Origin: Cellulomonas fimi
GTDB taxonomy: Bacteria > Actinomycetota > Actinomycetes > Actinomycetales > Cellulomonadaceae
Length of the DNA: 33,439 nt
Direction of reading: 5' to 3'
Assembly (NCBI RefSeq): GCF_028527925.1
Contig: NZ_JAPESW010000040.1
Span: forward strand, 1-33,439
The notes below the pieces were generated by a model. It was given only the letters and a program-made list of their open reading frames with translations. It did no database searches and was not told the origin of the DNA. Shown piece by piece: positions 23,522 through 31,009 of the stretch (position 1 is the first letter of the stretch; each line of letters starts with the position of its first letter). The translations under genes and the position numbers were made by a program.

Positions 23522-24371
23522 CTGCGGCCCGCAGCTCCGACCGCTCGCGCAGCCGCAGGCCGAGCCCGACCGCGATCCGCAGCGGCCACTGCCAGACGTG
23601 CGGGTACCGACGGGCCACGTACCGCGCCGCGCTCGTGTGGTGCGCGGAGATCATCCGGGCGGGTCGCTCGCGCCACGACGTCCCGCCGACGTGCGTCACA
23701 CGCGCGCTCGGGACGTAGAGGTTCGTCCACCCGGCGCGGCCGAGCCGTTCGCCCAGGTCGACGTCCTCGAAGAACATGAAGTAGTCGTCGTCGAAGCCGC
23801 CGACCGCCTCGAACGCCGAGCGGCGCAGCAGCAGGCACGCGCCGGAGAGCCAGCCCGCGGTCCGCTGCCCACCCGCGTCCTCGTGCTGCGCGCGGTACGC
23901 GCGGGTCCACGGGTTGCCCGGCCAGACGCGGACCAGCAGCGCGTGACCGGCGCCCTGGGTGAGCGACGGCAGGGCGCGCGCCGACGGGTAGACGGTGCCG
24001 TCGACGTTGAGCAGCGCGGGACCGAGCGCGCCGGCGTCGGGGTGCTCCTCGCCCGCGGCGAGCAGCACGTCGAGGGAGCCGGGCTCCCACTCGAGGTCCG
24101 CGTTGGCGACGACGAGCCACGGCGACTGCGCTCCGGCCGCACCGAGGTTCGCGCCGCGGCCGTAGCCGAGGTTGGCCCCGGACTCGACGACCTGGGCGCC
24201 GTGGCGGGCACCGACCGCACGAGCCACCGTGGGGTCGTCGCCGTTGTCGACGACGACCAGCTCGTAGGGGGCGGACGTCGCGCCGGCGAGCGTGCGCGCG
24301 AAGCGCTCGAGCTCCTCGCCGGGGTGGTAGACGACGCAGACGACTCGGACGGTGGGGGCGGGAGTGCTCAT
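23514..24371 (-). CDS. GT2 rhamnosyltransferase, WbbL-like
   Basis: A 285-residue GT2 enzyme with VRVVCVVYHPGEELERFART, the donor loop VVANADLEWEPGS (Asp92, Glu94), GWLSGACLLLRRSAFEAVGG and the catalytic-site stretch FFEDVDLGERL (201-210). This matches the WbbL family, which in mycobacteria adds rhamnose from dTDP-rhamnose to GlcNAc-PP-decaprenol, the linker for wall glycan. Position near manB and whiB agrees with M. tuberculosis wbbL1. The use of rhamnose here is inferred from family and from rmlA in the window. It starts 12 nt after the upstream gene's stop; TAACCT 9 nt upstream (including that stop) could be an internal promoter. Confidence 0.87.
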   Translation of the reverse strand: MSTPAPTVRVVCVVYHPGEELERFARTLAGATSAPYELVVVDNGDDPTVARAVGARHGAQVVESGANLGYGRGANLGAAGAQSPWLVVANADLEWEPGSLDVLLAAGEEHPDAGALGPALLNVDGTVYPSARALPSLTQGAGHALLVRVWPGNPWTRAYRAQHEDAGGQRTAGWLSGACLLLRRSAFEAVGGFDDDYFMFFEDVDLGERLGRAGWTNLYVPSARVTHVGGTSWRERPARMISAHHTSAARYVARRYPHVWQWPLRIAVGLGLRLRERSELRAAAR

Positions 24372-24383
24372 CGTGCGCCCAGG

Positions 24384-24893
24384 TTAGTGGGCGTCACCGT
24401 AGCCCGGGTCCACGTCCTCGGGGGCTCGGCCCAGCAGGTGCGCGACCTGCTCGACGACCACGTCGCGCACGAGGTCGGCGAGGTCGCCCGGGTCGGACGC
24501 GCGCGACTCGACGGGGCGCCTGTACACGACGATGCGCGCGGGCAGGCCGGAGTCGGCAGGGAAGTAGCGGCCGAGCGGCACGCCGCCGTGCTCCCACGGG
24601 GCCGGGTTGGACGGCGGGACGTCCTCGACCGCGAACTCCGTGCCGTCGAGCTGCCGCGTCCAGCGCCGCTCCAGCCGCTCGACCGCGTCGAGCACGAGGT
24701 CGTCGAACCGCTCGGCGCGCGTGCGGTAGGCGGGCATCGTCGAGGGCATCAGCGGGCCGCGCGGGCCGCGGCCGCGGCGGTCGCGCCGACGGACCGGCTG
24801 CACCGGCCCGTCGCCGAGGCCGGGGGTCGACCCGCGGCGCCCGAGGGCGCCCGTGCGGTGCCCCGAGGCGTGCGGGTGGCGGGAGGACGTCAC
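24384..24893 (-). CDS. Metallopeptidase-family (zincin-like) protein with altered active site
   Basis: A 169-residue protein. The first ~50 residues are basic and Gly/Pro-rich. The core from YRTRAERFDDLVLDAVERLE (56-75) to the end matches the small zincin-like metallopeptidase family (PF06262), including IVVYRRPVE and a C-terminal VVVEQVAHLLG. In active members the last motif is HExxHxxG; here it reads EQVAH (148-152), so the first histidine and the glutamate are replaced, and zinc peptidase activity is doubtful. The GTG at 24893 is chosen because TAAGGT ends 7 nt upstream. It is probably co-transcribed with the WbbL-like gene 12 nt downstream. From memory, a homologue (Rv3259) lies beside whiB2 in mycobacteria. 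Confidence 0.8.
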   Translation of the reverse strand: MTSSRHPHASGHRTGALGRRGSTPGLGDGPVQPVRRRDRRGRGPRGPLMPSTMPAYRTRAERFDDLVLDAVERLERRWTRQLDGTEFAVEDVPPSNPAPWEHGGVPLGRYFPADSGLPARIVVYRRPVESRASDPGDLADLVRDVVVEQVAHLLGRAPEDVDPGYGDAH

Positions 24894-24900
24894 GCGGGAA

Positions 24901-24906
24901 ACCTTA
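24901..24906 (-). promoter_or_regulatory. -10 element, leaderless zincin-like gene
   Basis: TAAGGT read on the minus strand, followed by 7 nt and the GTG at 24893. About 85 bp away, the divergent DUF3499 gene has an element of the same type. Confidence 0.5.
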
Positions 24907-24990
24907 GTCCGCGCGTGCGTGCCGGACCGGAGCGGGGGTGTCGCGTCGCGCCGTGCGGCGTGGGGGACGCCACGTGTCGCCGACGGGGGG

Positions 24991-24996
24991 TACGGT
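24991..24996 (+). promoter_or_regulatory. -10 element, leaderless DUF3499 gene
   Basis: TACGGT followed by 6 nt (all but one C) and the GTG at 25003, with no ribosome site. Confidence 0.5.
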
Positions 24997-25002
24997 CACC
25001 CC

Positions 25003-25386
25003 GTGAGATCCGTCCGGCAGTGCTCGCGCACGGCGTGCGGCCGTGCCGCCGTGGCCACGCTGACCTACGTGTACGCCGACTCCACGGCCGTCCTGGGCCC
25101 GCTGGCGCACCACGCCGAGCCGCACTCGTACGACCTCTGCGTGGAGCACGCCGAGCGGCTGACCGCACCCCGCGGGTGGGAGGTCGTCCGGCTGACGCCC
25201 GACTTCACCCCGGCGGCCCCGAGCCGCGACGACCTGCTGGCGCTCGCCGACGCGGTGCGCGAGGCGGGCCGCGGACGGCACACGGCACCGGCCGCCTCGG
25301 CAGCGGCGGCGCCCGAGCCCGTCACGGACGCGCTCGCGGACGCCCCCCGCCGCGGGCACCTGCGCGTCCTGCGCGGAGAGGGCTGA
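25003..25386 (+). CDS. DUF3499 family protein with a likely zinc site
   Basis: A 127-residue protein. The conserved part (1-70) has Cys7 and Cys12 (RQCSRTACGR) and Cys46 with His49 (YDLCVEHAERL), a C-x4-C plus C-x2-H set well placed for one zinc ion, and the family sequence GWEVVRL. The last ~50 residues are Ala/Pro-rich. DUF3499 is restricted to actinobacteria and has no known role. It sits between whiB-linked genes and manB in many members of the phylum (family knowledge). The GTG at 25003 is set by the TACGGT promoter 6 nt upstream. The next gene starts 3 nt after its stop, so they form an operon. Confidence 0.85.
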   Translation: MRSVRQCSRTACGRAAVATLTYVYADSTAVLGPLAHHAEPHSYDLCVEHAERLTAPRGWEVVRLTPDFTPAAPSRDDLLALADAVREAGRGRHTAPAASAAAAPEPVTDALADAPRRGHLRVLRGEG

Positions 25387-25389
25387 GCG

Positions 25390-25671
25390 GTGCCGCGCCG
25401 CAAGGGGGAGCAGGCGGGGCAGCGCGGGTCGCTGCCGCCTGAGCCGCTCGGCTCGATGAGCCAGCCGACCGGCCCCCTCGCCCCCGGCACGGAGGTCTGC
25501 CAGCAGTGCGGCTCGCCGGACCTCACCCGGATCCGGATGACCCTGTCGAGCGGGCGGCCGGCGGTGTTCGTGTCGTGCCCCGCGTGCGAGCGCACGGGGT
25601 GGTTCGCGCTCGACGGCGACGGCACCCCGCTGCCGCGCGAGGAGGTCGTCGGGGGCGACGGAGGGCGCTGA
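25390..25671 (+). CDS. Small zinc-ribbon protein, function unknown
   Basis: A 93-residue protein with two CxxC knuckles, Cys37-x2-Cys40 (VCQQCGSPDL) and Cys63-x2-Cys66 (SCPACERTGW), spaced as in a zinc ribbon. The segment between them (TRIRMTLSSGRPAVFV) is consistent with the beta strands of that fold. The first ~30 residues are basic and Pro-rich. The GTG at 25390 is 3 nt after the DUF3499 stop, so the two are probably co-translated. It could bind nucleic acid or act as a small assembly factor; nothing in the sequence decides this. Confidence 0.75.
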   Translation: MPRRKGEQAGQRGSLPPEPLGSMSQPTGPLAPGTEVCQQCGSPDLTRIRMTLSSGRPAVFVSCPACERTGWFALDGDGTPLPREEVVGGDGGR

Positions 25672-25732
25672 CCCGTCCACGCCGGCCGCGTCCCGGCCCG
25701 TGGCGGGCGTCGGACGGACCGCCGACGCTCGG

Positions 25733-25738
25733 TACGAT
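25733..25738 (+). promoter_or_regulatory. -10 element, leaderless manB
   Basis: TACGAT followed by 6 nt and the GTG at 25745, with no ribosome site. Confidence 0.52.
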
Positions 25739-25744
25739 GCCGAC

Positions 25745-27208
25745 GTGACGACTCCTTCGCCCGCCCCTGTCGACCTCTCCGCCCTGATCAAGGCCTACGA
25801 CGTGCGTGGCGTCGTCCCTGAGCAGCTGGACGCATCCGTGGCGCGCGCGATCGGTGCGGCGTTCGCCGACGTCGTCGTCCTCCCCGAGGCGACCGGCACG
25901 CCCCGGGTCGTGGTCGGCAACGACATGCGGCCGTCCGGCCCGGAGCTCGTCGGCGCGTTCGCCGACGGTCTCACCGCGCGCGGCGTGGACGTCGAGCTCA
26001 TCGGCCTCGCCTCGACGGACGGCCTCTACTTCGCGTCGGGGTCGCTCGACATCCCCGGGGCGATGTTCACGGCGAGCCACAACCCGGCGGAGTACAACGG
26101 CATCAAGCTCTGCCGTGCGGGTGCGCGTCCGGTCGGCCAGGACTCCGGGCTCTCGACCATCCGCGAGCTCGCGGGCGAGTACCTCGCGGCGGGCGTCCCC
26201 GAGGTCGCGGACCACGCGCGCGGCAGCGTCACGGAGCGCGAGATGCTCGCGGAGTACGCGGGCTTCCTGCGCACGCTCGTCGACCTGTCGGGCATCCGCC
26301 CGCTCAAGGTCGTCGTCGACGCCGGCAACGGCATGGGCGGCTACACCGCACCCGCGGTGCTCGGCACGGGGGCCGGCCTCCCGGAGCTGCCGCTCGACGT
26401 CGTGCCGCTGTACTTCGAGCTCGACGGCACGTTCCCGAACCACGAGGCGAACCCGCTCGAGCCCGAGAACCTGCGCGACCTGCAGCGCGCGGTCGTCGAG
26501 CACGGCGCCGACATCGGCCTCGCGTTCGACGGCGACGCGGACCGCTGCTTCGTCGTCGACGAGCGCGGCGAGCCCGTCAGCCCGTCGGCGGTGACCGCCC
26601 TGGTCGGGCTCCGTGAGGTCGCCCGCGAGCGCGCCGCGGGCCGCACGCCGACCGTCATCCACAACCTCATCACGTCGATGGTCGTGCCCGACCTCATCAC
26701 CGCCGCGGGCGCGAAGACGGTGCGCACGCGCGTCGGCCACTCGTTCATCAAGGCCGAGATGGCCGAGCACGAGGCCGTGTTCGGCGGTGAGCACAGCGCG
26801 CACTACTACTTCCGCGACTTCTTCTTCGCCGACACCGGCATGCTCGCGGCGCTGCACGTGCTCGCGGCCCTCGGCGGCCAGCCGCACCCGCTGTCGGCCC
26901 TCGCCGACCAGTACCAGCCGTACGTCGCGAGCGGCGAGATCAACTCGCGCGTCGAGGACGTCGCCGCCGCGCGCGCCCGCGTCGTCGAGGCGTACGTGAC
27001 GCAGCAGGGGGGCGGCCCGGTCGAGGTCGACGAGCTCGACGGGCTGACCGTCTCGCACTGGGACGGCCACCCGCAGTGGTGGTTCAACCTGCGCGCGTCG
27101 AACACCGAGCCGCTGCTGCGGCTCAACGTCGAGGCCGCCGACGCGGACATCATGGAGAAGGTGCGCGACGACGTCCTCGCGCTCGTGCGCCAGGGGGAGG
27201 ACGCCTGA
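25745..27208 (+). CDS. manB: Phosphomannomutase/phosphoglucomutase
   Basis: This 487-residue alpha-D-phosphohexomutase converts mannose 6-phosphate to mannose 1-phosphate, the precursor of GDP-mannose. All four family sites are visible: the phosphoserine loop FTASHNP (Ser111), the metal-binding DGDADR (262-267), the sugar-binding GGEHSAH, and the phosphate-binding RASNTEPLLRLN near the end. Length fits the family. The GTG at 25745 follows TACGAT by 6 nt, so it is probably leaderless. It is the first gene of an operon with the Trm112-like gene, which overlaps its stop by 1 nt. It works with manA for the mannose supply of wall glycans. Confidence 0.95.
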   Translation: MTTPSPAPVDLSALIKAYDVRGVVPEQLDASVARAIGAAFADVVVLPEATGTPRVVVGNDMRPSGPELVGAFADGLTARGVDVELIGLASTDGLYFASGSLDIPGAMFTASHNPAEYNGIKLCRAGARPVGQDSGLSTIRELAGEYLAAGVPEVADHARGSVTEREMLAEYAGFLRTLVDLSGIRPLKVVVDAGNGMGGYTAPAVLGTGAGLPELPLDVVPLYFELDGTFPNHEANPLEPENLRDLQRAVVEHGADIGLAFDGDADRCFVVDERGEPVSPSAVTALVGLREVARERAAGRTPTVIHNLITSMVVPDLITAAGAKTVRTRVGHSFIKAEMAEHEAVFGGEHSAHYYFRDFFFADTGMLAALHVLAALGGQPHPLSALADQYQPYVASGEINSRVEDVAAARARVVEAYVTQQGGGPVEVDELDGLTVSHWDGHPQWWFNLRASNTEPLLRLNVEAADADIMEKVRDDVLALVRQGEDA

Positions 27209-27417
27209 TGAGCACCGACGCCGCCCACCCGCTCGAGCCGTGGGCGCGCGACCTGCTGCGCTGCCCGGTGTCGGGTGCGACGCTCGTCGACGCGACGGGA
27301 CCCGACGGCGAGCCGCTGCTCGTCTCGACGCACCCGACGGAGCCGCTCGCGTACCCGGTGCGCGACGGCATCCCGGTGCTGCTCGCCGACGAGGCGCGGC
27401 CCGCTCCCGCTCGCTGA
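27208..27417 (+). CDS. Trm112 family protein lacking most zinc cysteines
   Basis: A 69-residue protein with the fold signature LEPWARDLLRCPVSGATL and AYPVRDGIPVLLADEAR, typical of Trm112/YcaR proteins, which in eukaryotes and archaea activate methyltransferases. Most bacterial members have CPxC and a later Cys pair; here only one cysteine is left, so zinc binding is unlikely. The ATG overlaps the manB stop (TGATG), giving tight coupling. In M. tuberculosis a different small gene sits between manA and manB. Its partner here is unknown; ahcY lies immediately downstream, though with its own leader region. Confidence 0.8.
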   Translation: MSTDAAHPLEPWARDLLRCPVSGATLVDATGPDGEPLLVSTHPTEPLAYPVRDGIPVLLADEARPAPAR

Positions 27418-27439
27418 CGCGCCGACGCCGTCGGCGCGT
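27417..27439 (+). terminator. Hairpin after the manB-Trm112 operon
   Basis: A 10-bp perfect stem (27417-27426 with 27430-27439, loop GCC) starts on the last base of the Trm112 stop codon. A second 7-bp hairpin (27457-27463 with 27467-27473) follows. They probably end the operon before ahcY. Confidence 0.6.
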
Positions 27440-27503
27440 ACGCGGCTCGCCGGGCGGGCGGCGGCACGCCGCCGGCGGCGGGGGACGGACCGGACCTCCT
27501 GGG

Positions 27504-27552
27504 GCAGGATGGGCACGGGCGACGCAGCCCGGCTCGGCCCGTCCCATCCTGC
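27504..27552 (+). promoter_or_regulatory. Long inverted repeat in the ahcY leader, ending at the ribosome site
   Basis: GCAGGATGGG (27504-27513) pairs perfectly with CCCATCCTGC (27543-27552). After one bulged C, ACGGGC (27515-27520) pairs with GCCCGT (27537-27542), for a 16-bp stem and 16-nt loop. The 3' arm touches the GAGG ribosome site (27553-27556) of ahcY. A possible -10, CAGGAT (27505-27510), lies in the 5' arm. It may be an RNA control element or an operator. Confidence 0.55.
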
Positions 27553-27561
27553 GAGGTGCGC

Positions 27562-29049
27562 ATGGCGAGGTTCAGCGAGGTCCCCGGTCGGTACCAGGTG
27601 CGCGACCTCGCGCTCGCGGAGGCGGGCCGCCACCAGGTCCGTCTCGCCGAGCACGAGATGCCCGGCCTGATGGCGCTGCGCGCCGAGCTGGGTCCGTCGC
27701 AGCCGCTCGCGGGGGCGCGGATCAGCGGCTCGCTGCACATGACCGTGCAGACCGCGGTGCTCATCGAGACGCTCGTCGCGCTGGGCGCCGAGGTGCGCTG
27801 GGCGTCGTGCAACATCTTCTCGACGCAGGACGAGGCCGCCGCCGCGGTCGTCGTGGGACCGGACGGCACGGTCGACTCGCCCACCGGTCCGGCGGTGTTC
27901 GCGTGGAAGGGCGAGACGCTCGAGGAGTACTGGGCGTGCACGCAGCACGCGCTGCTGTGGCCCGACGGGCGCGGCCCGGACCTGATCCTCGACGACGGCG
28001 GCGACGCGACGCTGCTCGTGCACGAGGGCGCGCGGTACGAGGCGTCGGGCACGGTGCCCGACGTGCCGGCACCCGGGGACCCCGAGCACTCGGCCGAGCT
28101 GGTCGTCGTGCGCGAGCTCCTGCGCCGGTCGCTCGCCGAGGACCCGCAGCGCTGGACGCGCGTCGCCGACGGGATCGTGGGCGTCTCCGAGGAGACGACG
28201 ACCGGCGTCCACCGGCTCTACCAGCGCGCCGAGGCGGGGGACCTGCGGTTCCCGGCGATCAACGTCAACGACTCGGTCACGAAGTCGAAGTTCGACAACC
28301 GGTACGGCATCCGGCACTCGCTGCCCGACGGTCTCAACCGCGCGACCGACGTCCTGATCGGCGGCAAGGTCGCGTTCGTCGTCGGCTACGGGGACGTCGG
28401 CAAGGGTGCTGCCGAGGCGCTGCGCGGGCAGGGCGCGCGCGTGATCGTGTCCGAGGTCGACCCGATCTGCGCGCTGCAGGCCGCGATGGACGGCTACCAG
28501 GTCGCCCGGCTCGACGACGTCGTCGGCGAGGTGGACTTCGTCATCACCGCGACGGGGAACCGGTCAGTCGTCACGGTCGAGCACCTCGCCGCGCTCAAGG
28601 ACAAGGCCGTCGTCGGCAACATCGGCCATTTCGACGACGAGATCGACATGGCGGGCCTGGCCGCCGTCCCGGGGATCCGGCGCACCGAGCTCAAGCCGCA
28701 GGTGCACGAGTGGACGTTCCCCGCCGACGACGGCACGGGCCGCGGCGAGCGGTCGGTCATCGTCCTGTCGGAGGGGCGGCTGCTCAACCTCGGGAACGCG
28801 ACGGGTCACCCGTCGTTCGTCATGAGCACGTCGTTCGCCAACCAGGTGATCGCACAGGTCGAGCTCTACACGCGGCAGGGCGCGTACGACCGGCAGGTGC
28901 ACCGCTTGCCGAAGGTCCTCGACGAGAAGGTCGCGCGGCTGCACCTCGACGCGCTCGGCGTGCGGCTCACGCGGCTCACGAAGGACCAGGCGGCGTACCT
29001 GGGCGTCGAGGTCGACGGCCCGTACAAGGCCGAGCACTACCGGTACTGA
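27562..29049 (+). CDS. ahcY: S-adenosylhomocysteine hydrolase
   Basis: This 495-residue NAD-dependent enzyme splits S-adenosylhomocysteine, the inhibitory by-product of SAM methyltransferases, into adenosine and homocysteine. Visible are [18 protein letters not shown] and [15 protein letters not shown] in the substrate domain, [16 protein letters not shown] (234-249) with the catalytic lysine and aspartate, the NAD loop GYGDVGKG (275-282), and the C-terminal KAEHYRY that closes the active site. Length is usual for actinobacteria. The ATG at 27562 follows GAGG by 5 nt; an in-frame GTG at 27556 overlaps that site and is less likely. A large inverted repeat lies just upstream. Recycling here would serve the methyltransferases of the glycan locus among others. 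Confidence 0.96.
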   Translation: MARFSEVPGRYQVRDLALAEAGRHQVRLAEHEMPGLMALRAELGPSQPLAGARISGSLHMTVQTAVLIETLVALGAEVRWASCNIFSTQDEAAAAVVVGPDGTVDSPTGPAVFAWKGETLEEYWACTQHALLWPDGRGPDLILDDGGDATLLVHEGARYEASGTVPDVPAPGDPEHSAELVVVRELLRRSLAEDPQRWTRVADGIVGVSEETTTGVHRLYQRAEAGDLRFPAINVNDSVTKSKFDNRYGIRHSLPDGLNRATDVLIGGKVAFVVGYGDVGKGAAEALRGQGARVIVSEVDPICALQAAMDGYQVARLDDVVGEVDFVITATGNRSVVTVEHLAALKDKAVVGNIGHFDDEIDMAGLAAVPGIRRTELKPQVHEWTFPADDGTGRGERSVIVLSEGRLLNLGNATGHPSFVMSTSFANQVIAQVELYTRQGAYDRQVHRLPKVLDEKVARLHLDALGVRLTRLTKDQAAYLGVEVDGPYKAEHYRY

Positions 29050-29114
29050 CCGCGACGCGACCACCCGCCGACTCGTCGTGCCCCGCCCACGCCGGGCGCG
29101 GGAGGCGGGTCAGT
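29045..29114. terminator. Possible bidirectional terminator with stop codons in the outer arms
   Basis: ACTGACC (29045-29051) is complementary to GGTCAGT (29108-29114). These arms contain the TGA of ahcY (29047-29049) and the TGA of the convergent RDD gene (29110-29112). The 56-nt interior is GC-rich with smaller stems. Confidence 0.4.
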
Positions 29115-29931
29115 CGACGGGGTCCGGGACGCCGTGCGGCAGCCGGTGGAGCACGCGCGCGTCGGAGGCGTCGCGGGCGTCGTCGCGCAGGCGCGCCACG
29201 AGCTCGCGCTCGCGCCGCTCGGCGAGCACGGCCGCGAGGAAGGCCTCGGGGTGCGTGCCGGGCGGCGGGCCGGGGTTCACGTAGCGCGCGACCTCGGACG
29301 ACAGCCGCGTGCCGAGCTCGACGCGCGACGCCGGGTGCAGGCCGTTGGCGCGCGCGAGGAACTGCCGGACGGCGAGCGCGAGGCCGTCCGGGAGGCGGGC
29401 GACGTCAGCGCCCTGCGCCCACCCGGCGAGCCACGGCGGCATCTGGACCGGTGCCCGTCGCGCCCCGCCGCGCACCCGGACGGCGTACGTGCCGGCCAGG
29501 ACGTCGCCGAGGCGCTTGCTGCGGGGGTGCACCAACGAGCACAGGAACGCGACCGAGCCGAACGTCATCCACAGCTCGATGACGCCCACGAGCGCGCGGA
29601 TCAGCGCCTGCCGGAACACGAGCGGGCCGCCGTCGTCGCGCACGATGCGGATGCCGAGCGCGAGCTTGCCGAGCGACCGGCCCCGGCTGAGCGTCTCCAT
29701 CGTCGTCGGGTACACGACCATGACCGTGACGAGCGCGAGGATCGTCGTGATGCGCGTGGCCTCCTCGGACATCGCGGCCGGCGCGGTGGTCGTCAGGACG
29801 ATCGTGATCGCGATCAGCACGGTCGCGAGCGCCGCGAGGTCGACGAGCGCCGCCACGAGGCGGGTCAGCGCGGACGCCGCTCGGGTGTCGAGCAGCACGC
29901 CCTCGCCGATGAGGATCTCGTCCTCGACCAT
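29110..29931 (-). CDS. RDD family membrane protein
   Basis: A 273-residue protein. The RDD domain is at 15-155: the first span has the motif RLVAALVDLAAL, a second hydrophobic segment follows (TTILALVTVMVVYPTTMETL), then GRSLGKLALGIRIVRDDGGP and a third span near 115-135 (ALVGVIELWMTFGSVAFLCS). The C-terminal ~110 residues are soluble and charged, beyond the usual RDD domain. The ATG at 29931 has GGAGG about 10 nt upstream and a TAGTGT -10 before that. It is divergent from the SpoIIM-like gene; RDD, SpoIIM and DUF58 genes are commonly neighbours in actinobacteria (family knowledge). The molecular role is unknown. Confidence 0.86.
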   Translation of the reverse strand: MVEDEILIGEGVLLDTRAASALTRLVAALVDLAALATVLIAITIVLTTTAPAAMSEEATRITTILALVTVMVVYPTTMETLSRGRSLGKLALGIRIVRDDGGPLVFRQALIRALVGVIELWMTFGSVAFLCSLVHPRSKRLGDVLAGTYAVRVRGGARRAPVQMPPWLAGWAQGADVARLPDGLALAVRQFLARANGLHPASRVELGTRLSSEVARYVNPGPPPGTHPEAFLAAVLAERRERELVARLRDDARDASDARVLHRLPHGVPDPVD

Positions 29932-29955
29932 GGATGTCCCTCCTCCGCCGAGGGA

Positions 29956-29961
29956 ACACTA
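29956..29961 (-). promoter_or_regulatory. -10 element of the RDD gene
   Basis: TAGTGT read on the minus strand. It predicts a leader of about 18 nt with the GGAGG ribosome site. It lies 25 bp from the oppositely oriented -10 of the SpoIIM-like gene. Confidence 0.45.
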
Positions 29962-29985
29962 ACCGGAGACGGGCCTCCGAGATGG

Positions 29986-29991
29986 CAGGCT
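29986..29991 (+). promoter_or_regulatory. -10 element, probably leaderless SpoIIM-like gene
   Basis: CAGGCT followed by 7 nt and the GTG at 29999, with no ribosome site. The first base departs from TAnnnT. Confidence 0.4.
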
Positions 29992-29998
29992 GTGGGCC

Positions 29999-30988
29999 GT
30001 GGACCTCGACGCCTTCCAGGTGGCCCGCGACGAGTCGTGGCAGCGCCTCGACGCGCTCGCGCGCAAGCGGCGCCGCACGGGCGCCGAGTCGGACGAGCTC
30101 GTCCGGCTCTACCAGTCCGCGGCGACCGACCTGTCGGTCATCCGGTCGGCCGCACCCGACCCGGACGCCGTGAGCCGGCTCTCGCAGCTCGTGGGGCGTG
30201 CCCGGTCGGCGATCGTGGGCGCGCACGAGCCGAGCTGGCGCGACGTCGCGAGGTTCGTGGGGGAGTCCCTGCCGGCCGCGCTGTACCGGATCCGCTGGTG
30301 GACCGTCGGCGTCATGGTCGCGTTCCTCGCGCTCGCGCTCGCGGCGGGCGTGTGGGTCGCGACGCAGCCGGACGCGCTGGCCGCGATGGGCACGCCCGCG
30401 GAGCGGCAGGAGTACGTCGACCACGCCTTCGCCGAGTACTACGACCCCGGGGCCGGCTTCGCCGCGATGGTGTGGACCAACAACGCGTGGATCACCGCGG
30501 TGTGCGTCGCGTCGGGCATCACCGGGATCATCCCCGTCTGGCTGCAGATCACGAACGCGGTGAACGTGGGCGCGACCGGCGGGATGATGGCCGCGCACGG
30601 CGAGCTCGCGCTGTTCCTGCAGCTCATCGCGCCGCACGGCCTGCTCGAGCTCACGGCCGTGTTCGTCGCGGGGGGCGCCGGCCTGCGGATCTTTTGGACC
30701 CTGGTCGACCCCGGCCCCCGCACGCGCGGGCGCGCGCTCGCCGAGGAGGGTCGCGCGCTGTTCACGGTCGCGCTCGGGCTCGTCGGCGTCCTGGCCGTGT
30801 CCGGGGTCGTCGAGGGCTTCGTCACGGGCTCGGGCATGGCCTGGTGGCTGAAGATCGTCATCGGCGTGGTCGTGCTCGTCGCGTTCTGGGTCTACACGCT
30901 CGTGCTCGGCGGCCGCGCGGTCCGGGCCGGGGCGACGGGGGACCTCGACCCCGACCGAGCCGGGTACGCGGTGCCGCTCGCGGGCTGA
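29999..30988 (+). CDS. Stage II sporulation protein M-like (SpoIIM/DUF95) membrane protein
   Basis: A 329-residue membrane protein. A cytosolic N-terminal helical part (1-95) has RDESWQRLDALARKRRRTGA and LYQSAATDLSVIRSAAPDP, typical of the family. Several membrane spans follow, the first at about 100-122 (VGVMVAFLALALAAGVWVA) and others including LIAPHGLLELTAVFVAGGAG, VALGLVGVLAVSGVVEGFV and VVVLVAFWVYTLVL. The PHGLLEL motif is the family hallmark. In spore formers SpoIIM acts in engulfment; nothing here implies spores, and the family is widespread in non-sporulating actinobacteria. The GTG at 29999 is set by the CAGGCT element. The gene pairs divergently with the RDD gene. Confidence 0.9.
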   Translation: MDLDAFQVARDESWQRLDALARKRRRTGAESDELVRLYQSAATDLSVIRSAAPDPDAVSRLSQLVGRARSAIVGAHEPSWRDVARFVGESLPAALYRIRWWTVGVMVAFLALALAAGVWVATQPDALAAMGTPAERQEYVDHAFAEYYDPGAGFAAMVWTNNAWITAVCVASGITGIIPVWLQITNAVNVGATGGMMAAHGELALFLQLIAPHGLLELTAVFVAGGAGLRIFWTLVDPGPRTRGRALAEEGRALFTVALGLVGVLAVSGVVEGFVTGSGMAWWLKIVIGVVVLVAFWVYTLVLGGRAVRAGATGDLDPDRAGYAVPLAG

Positions 30989-31009
30989 CGCGCGGCAGCG
31001 TCCGTCAGC
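30984..31009. terminator. Bidirectional terminator, 7-bp stem carrying both stop codons
   Basis: GCTGACG (30984-30990) pairs with CGTCAGC (31003-31009) around a 12-nt loop. The TGA of the SpoIIM-like gene (30986-30988) and the TGA of the convergent glycosylase gene (31005-31007) are both in the arms. Confidence 0.5.

Noticed and set aside
24372..24386. TAACCT as a separate leaderless promoter for the WbbL-like gene
   Set aside because: It includes the TAA stop of the upstream gene and has a 9-nt spacing unlike the 6-7 nt of the clear cases. Co-transcription with the upstream gene is simpler.
27418..27561. Known SAH riboswitch upstream of ahcY
   Set aside because: The conserved core of that riboswitch as I know it is not recognisable; the structure present is a plain long hairpin. 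A covariance-model scan would settle it.
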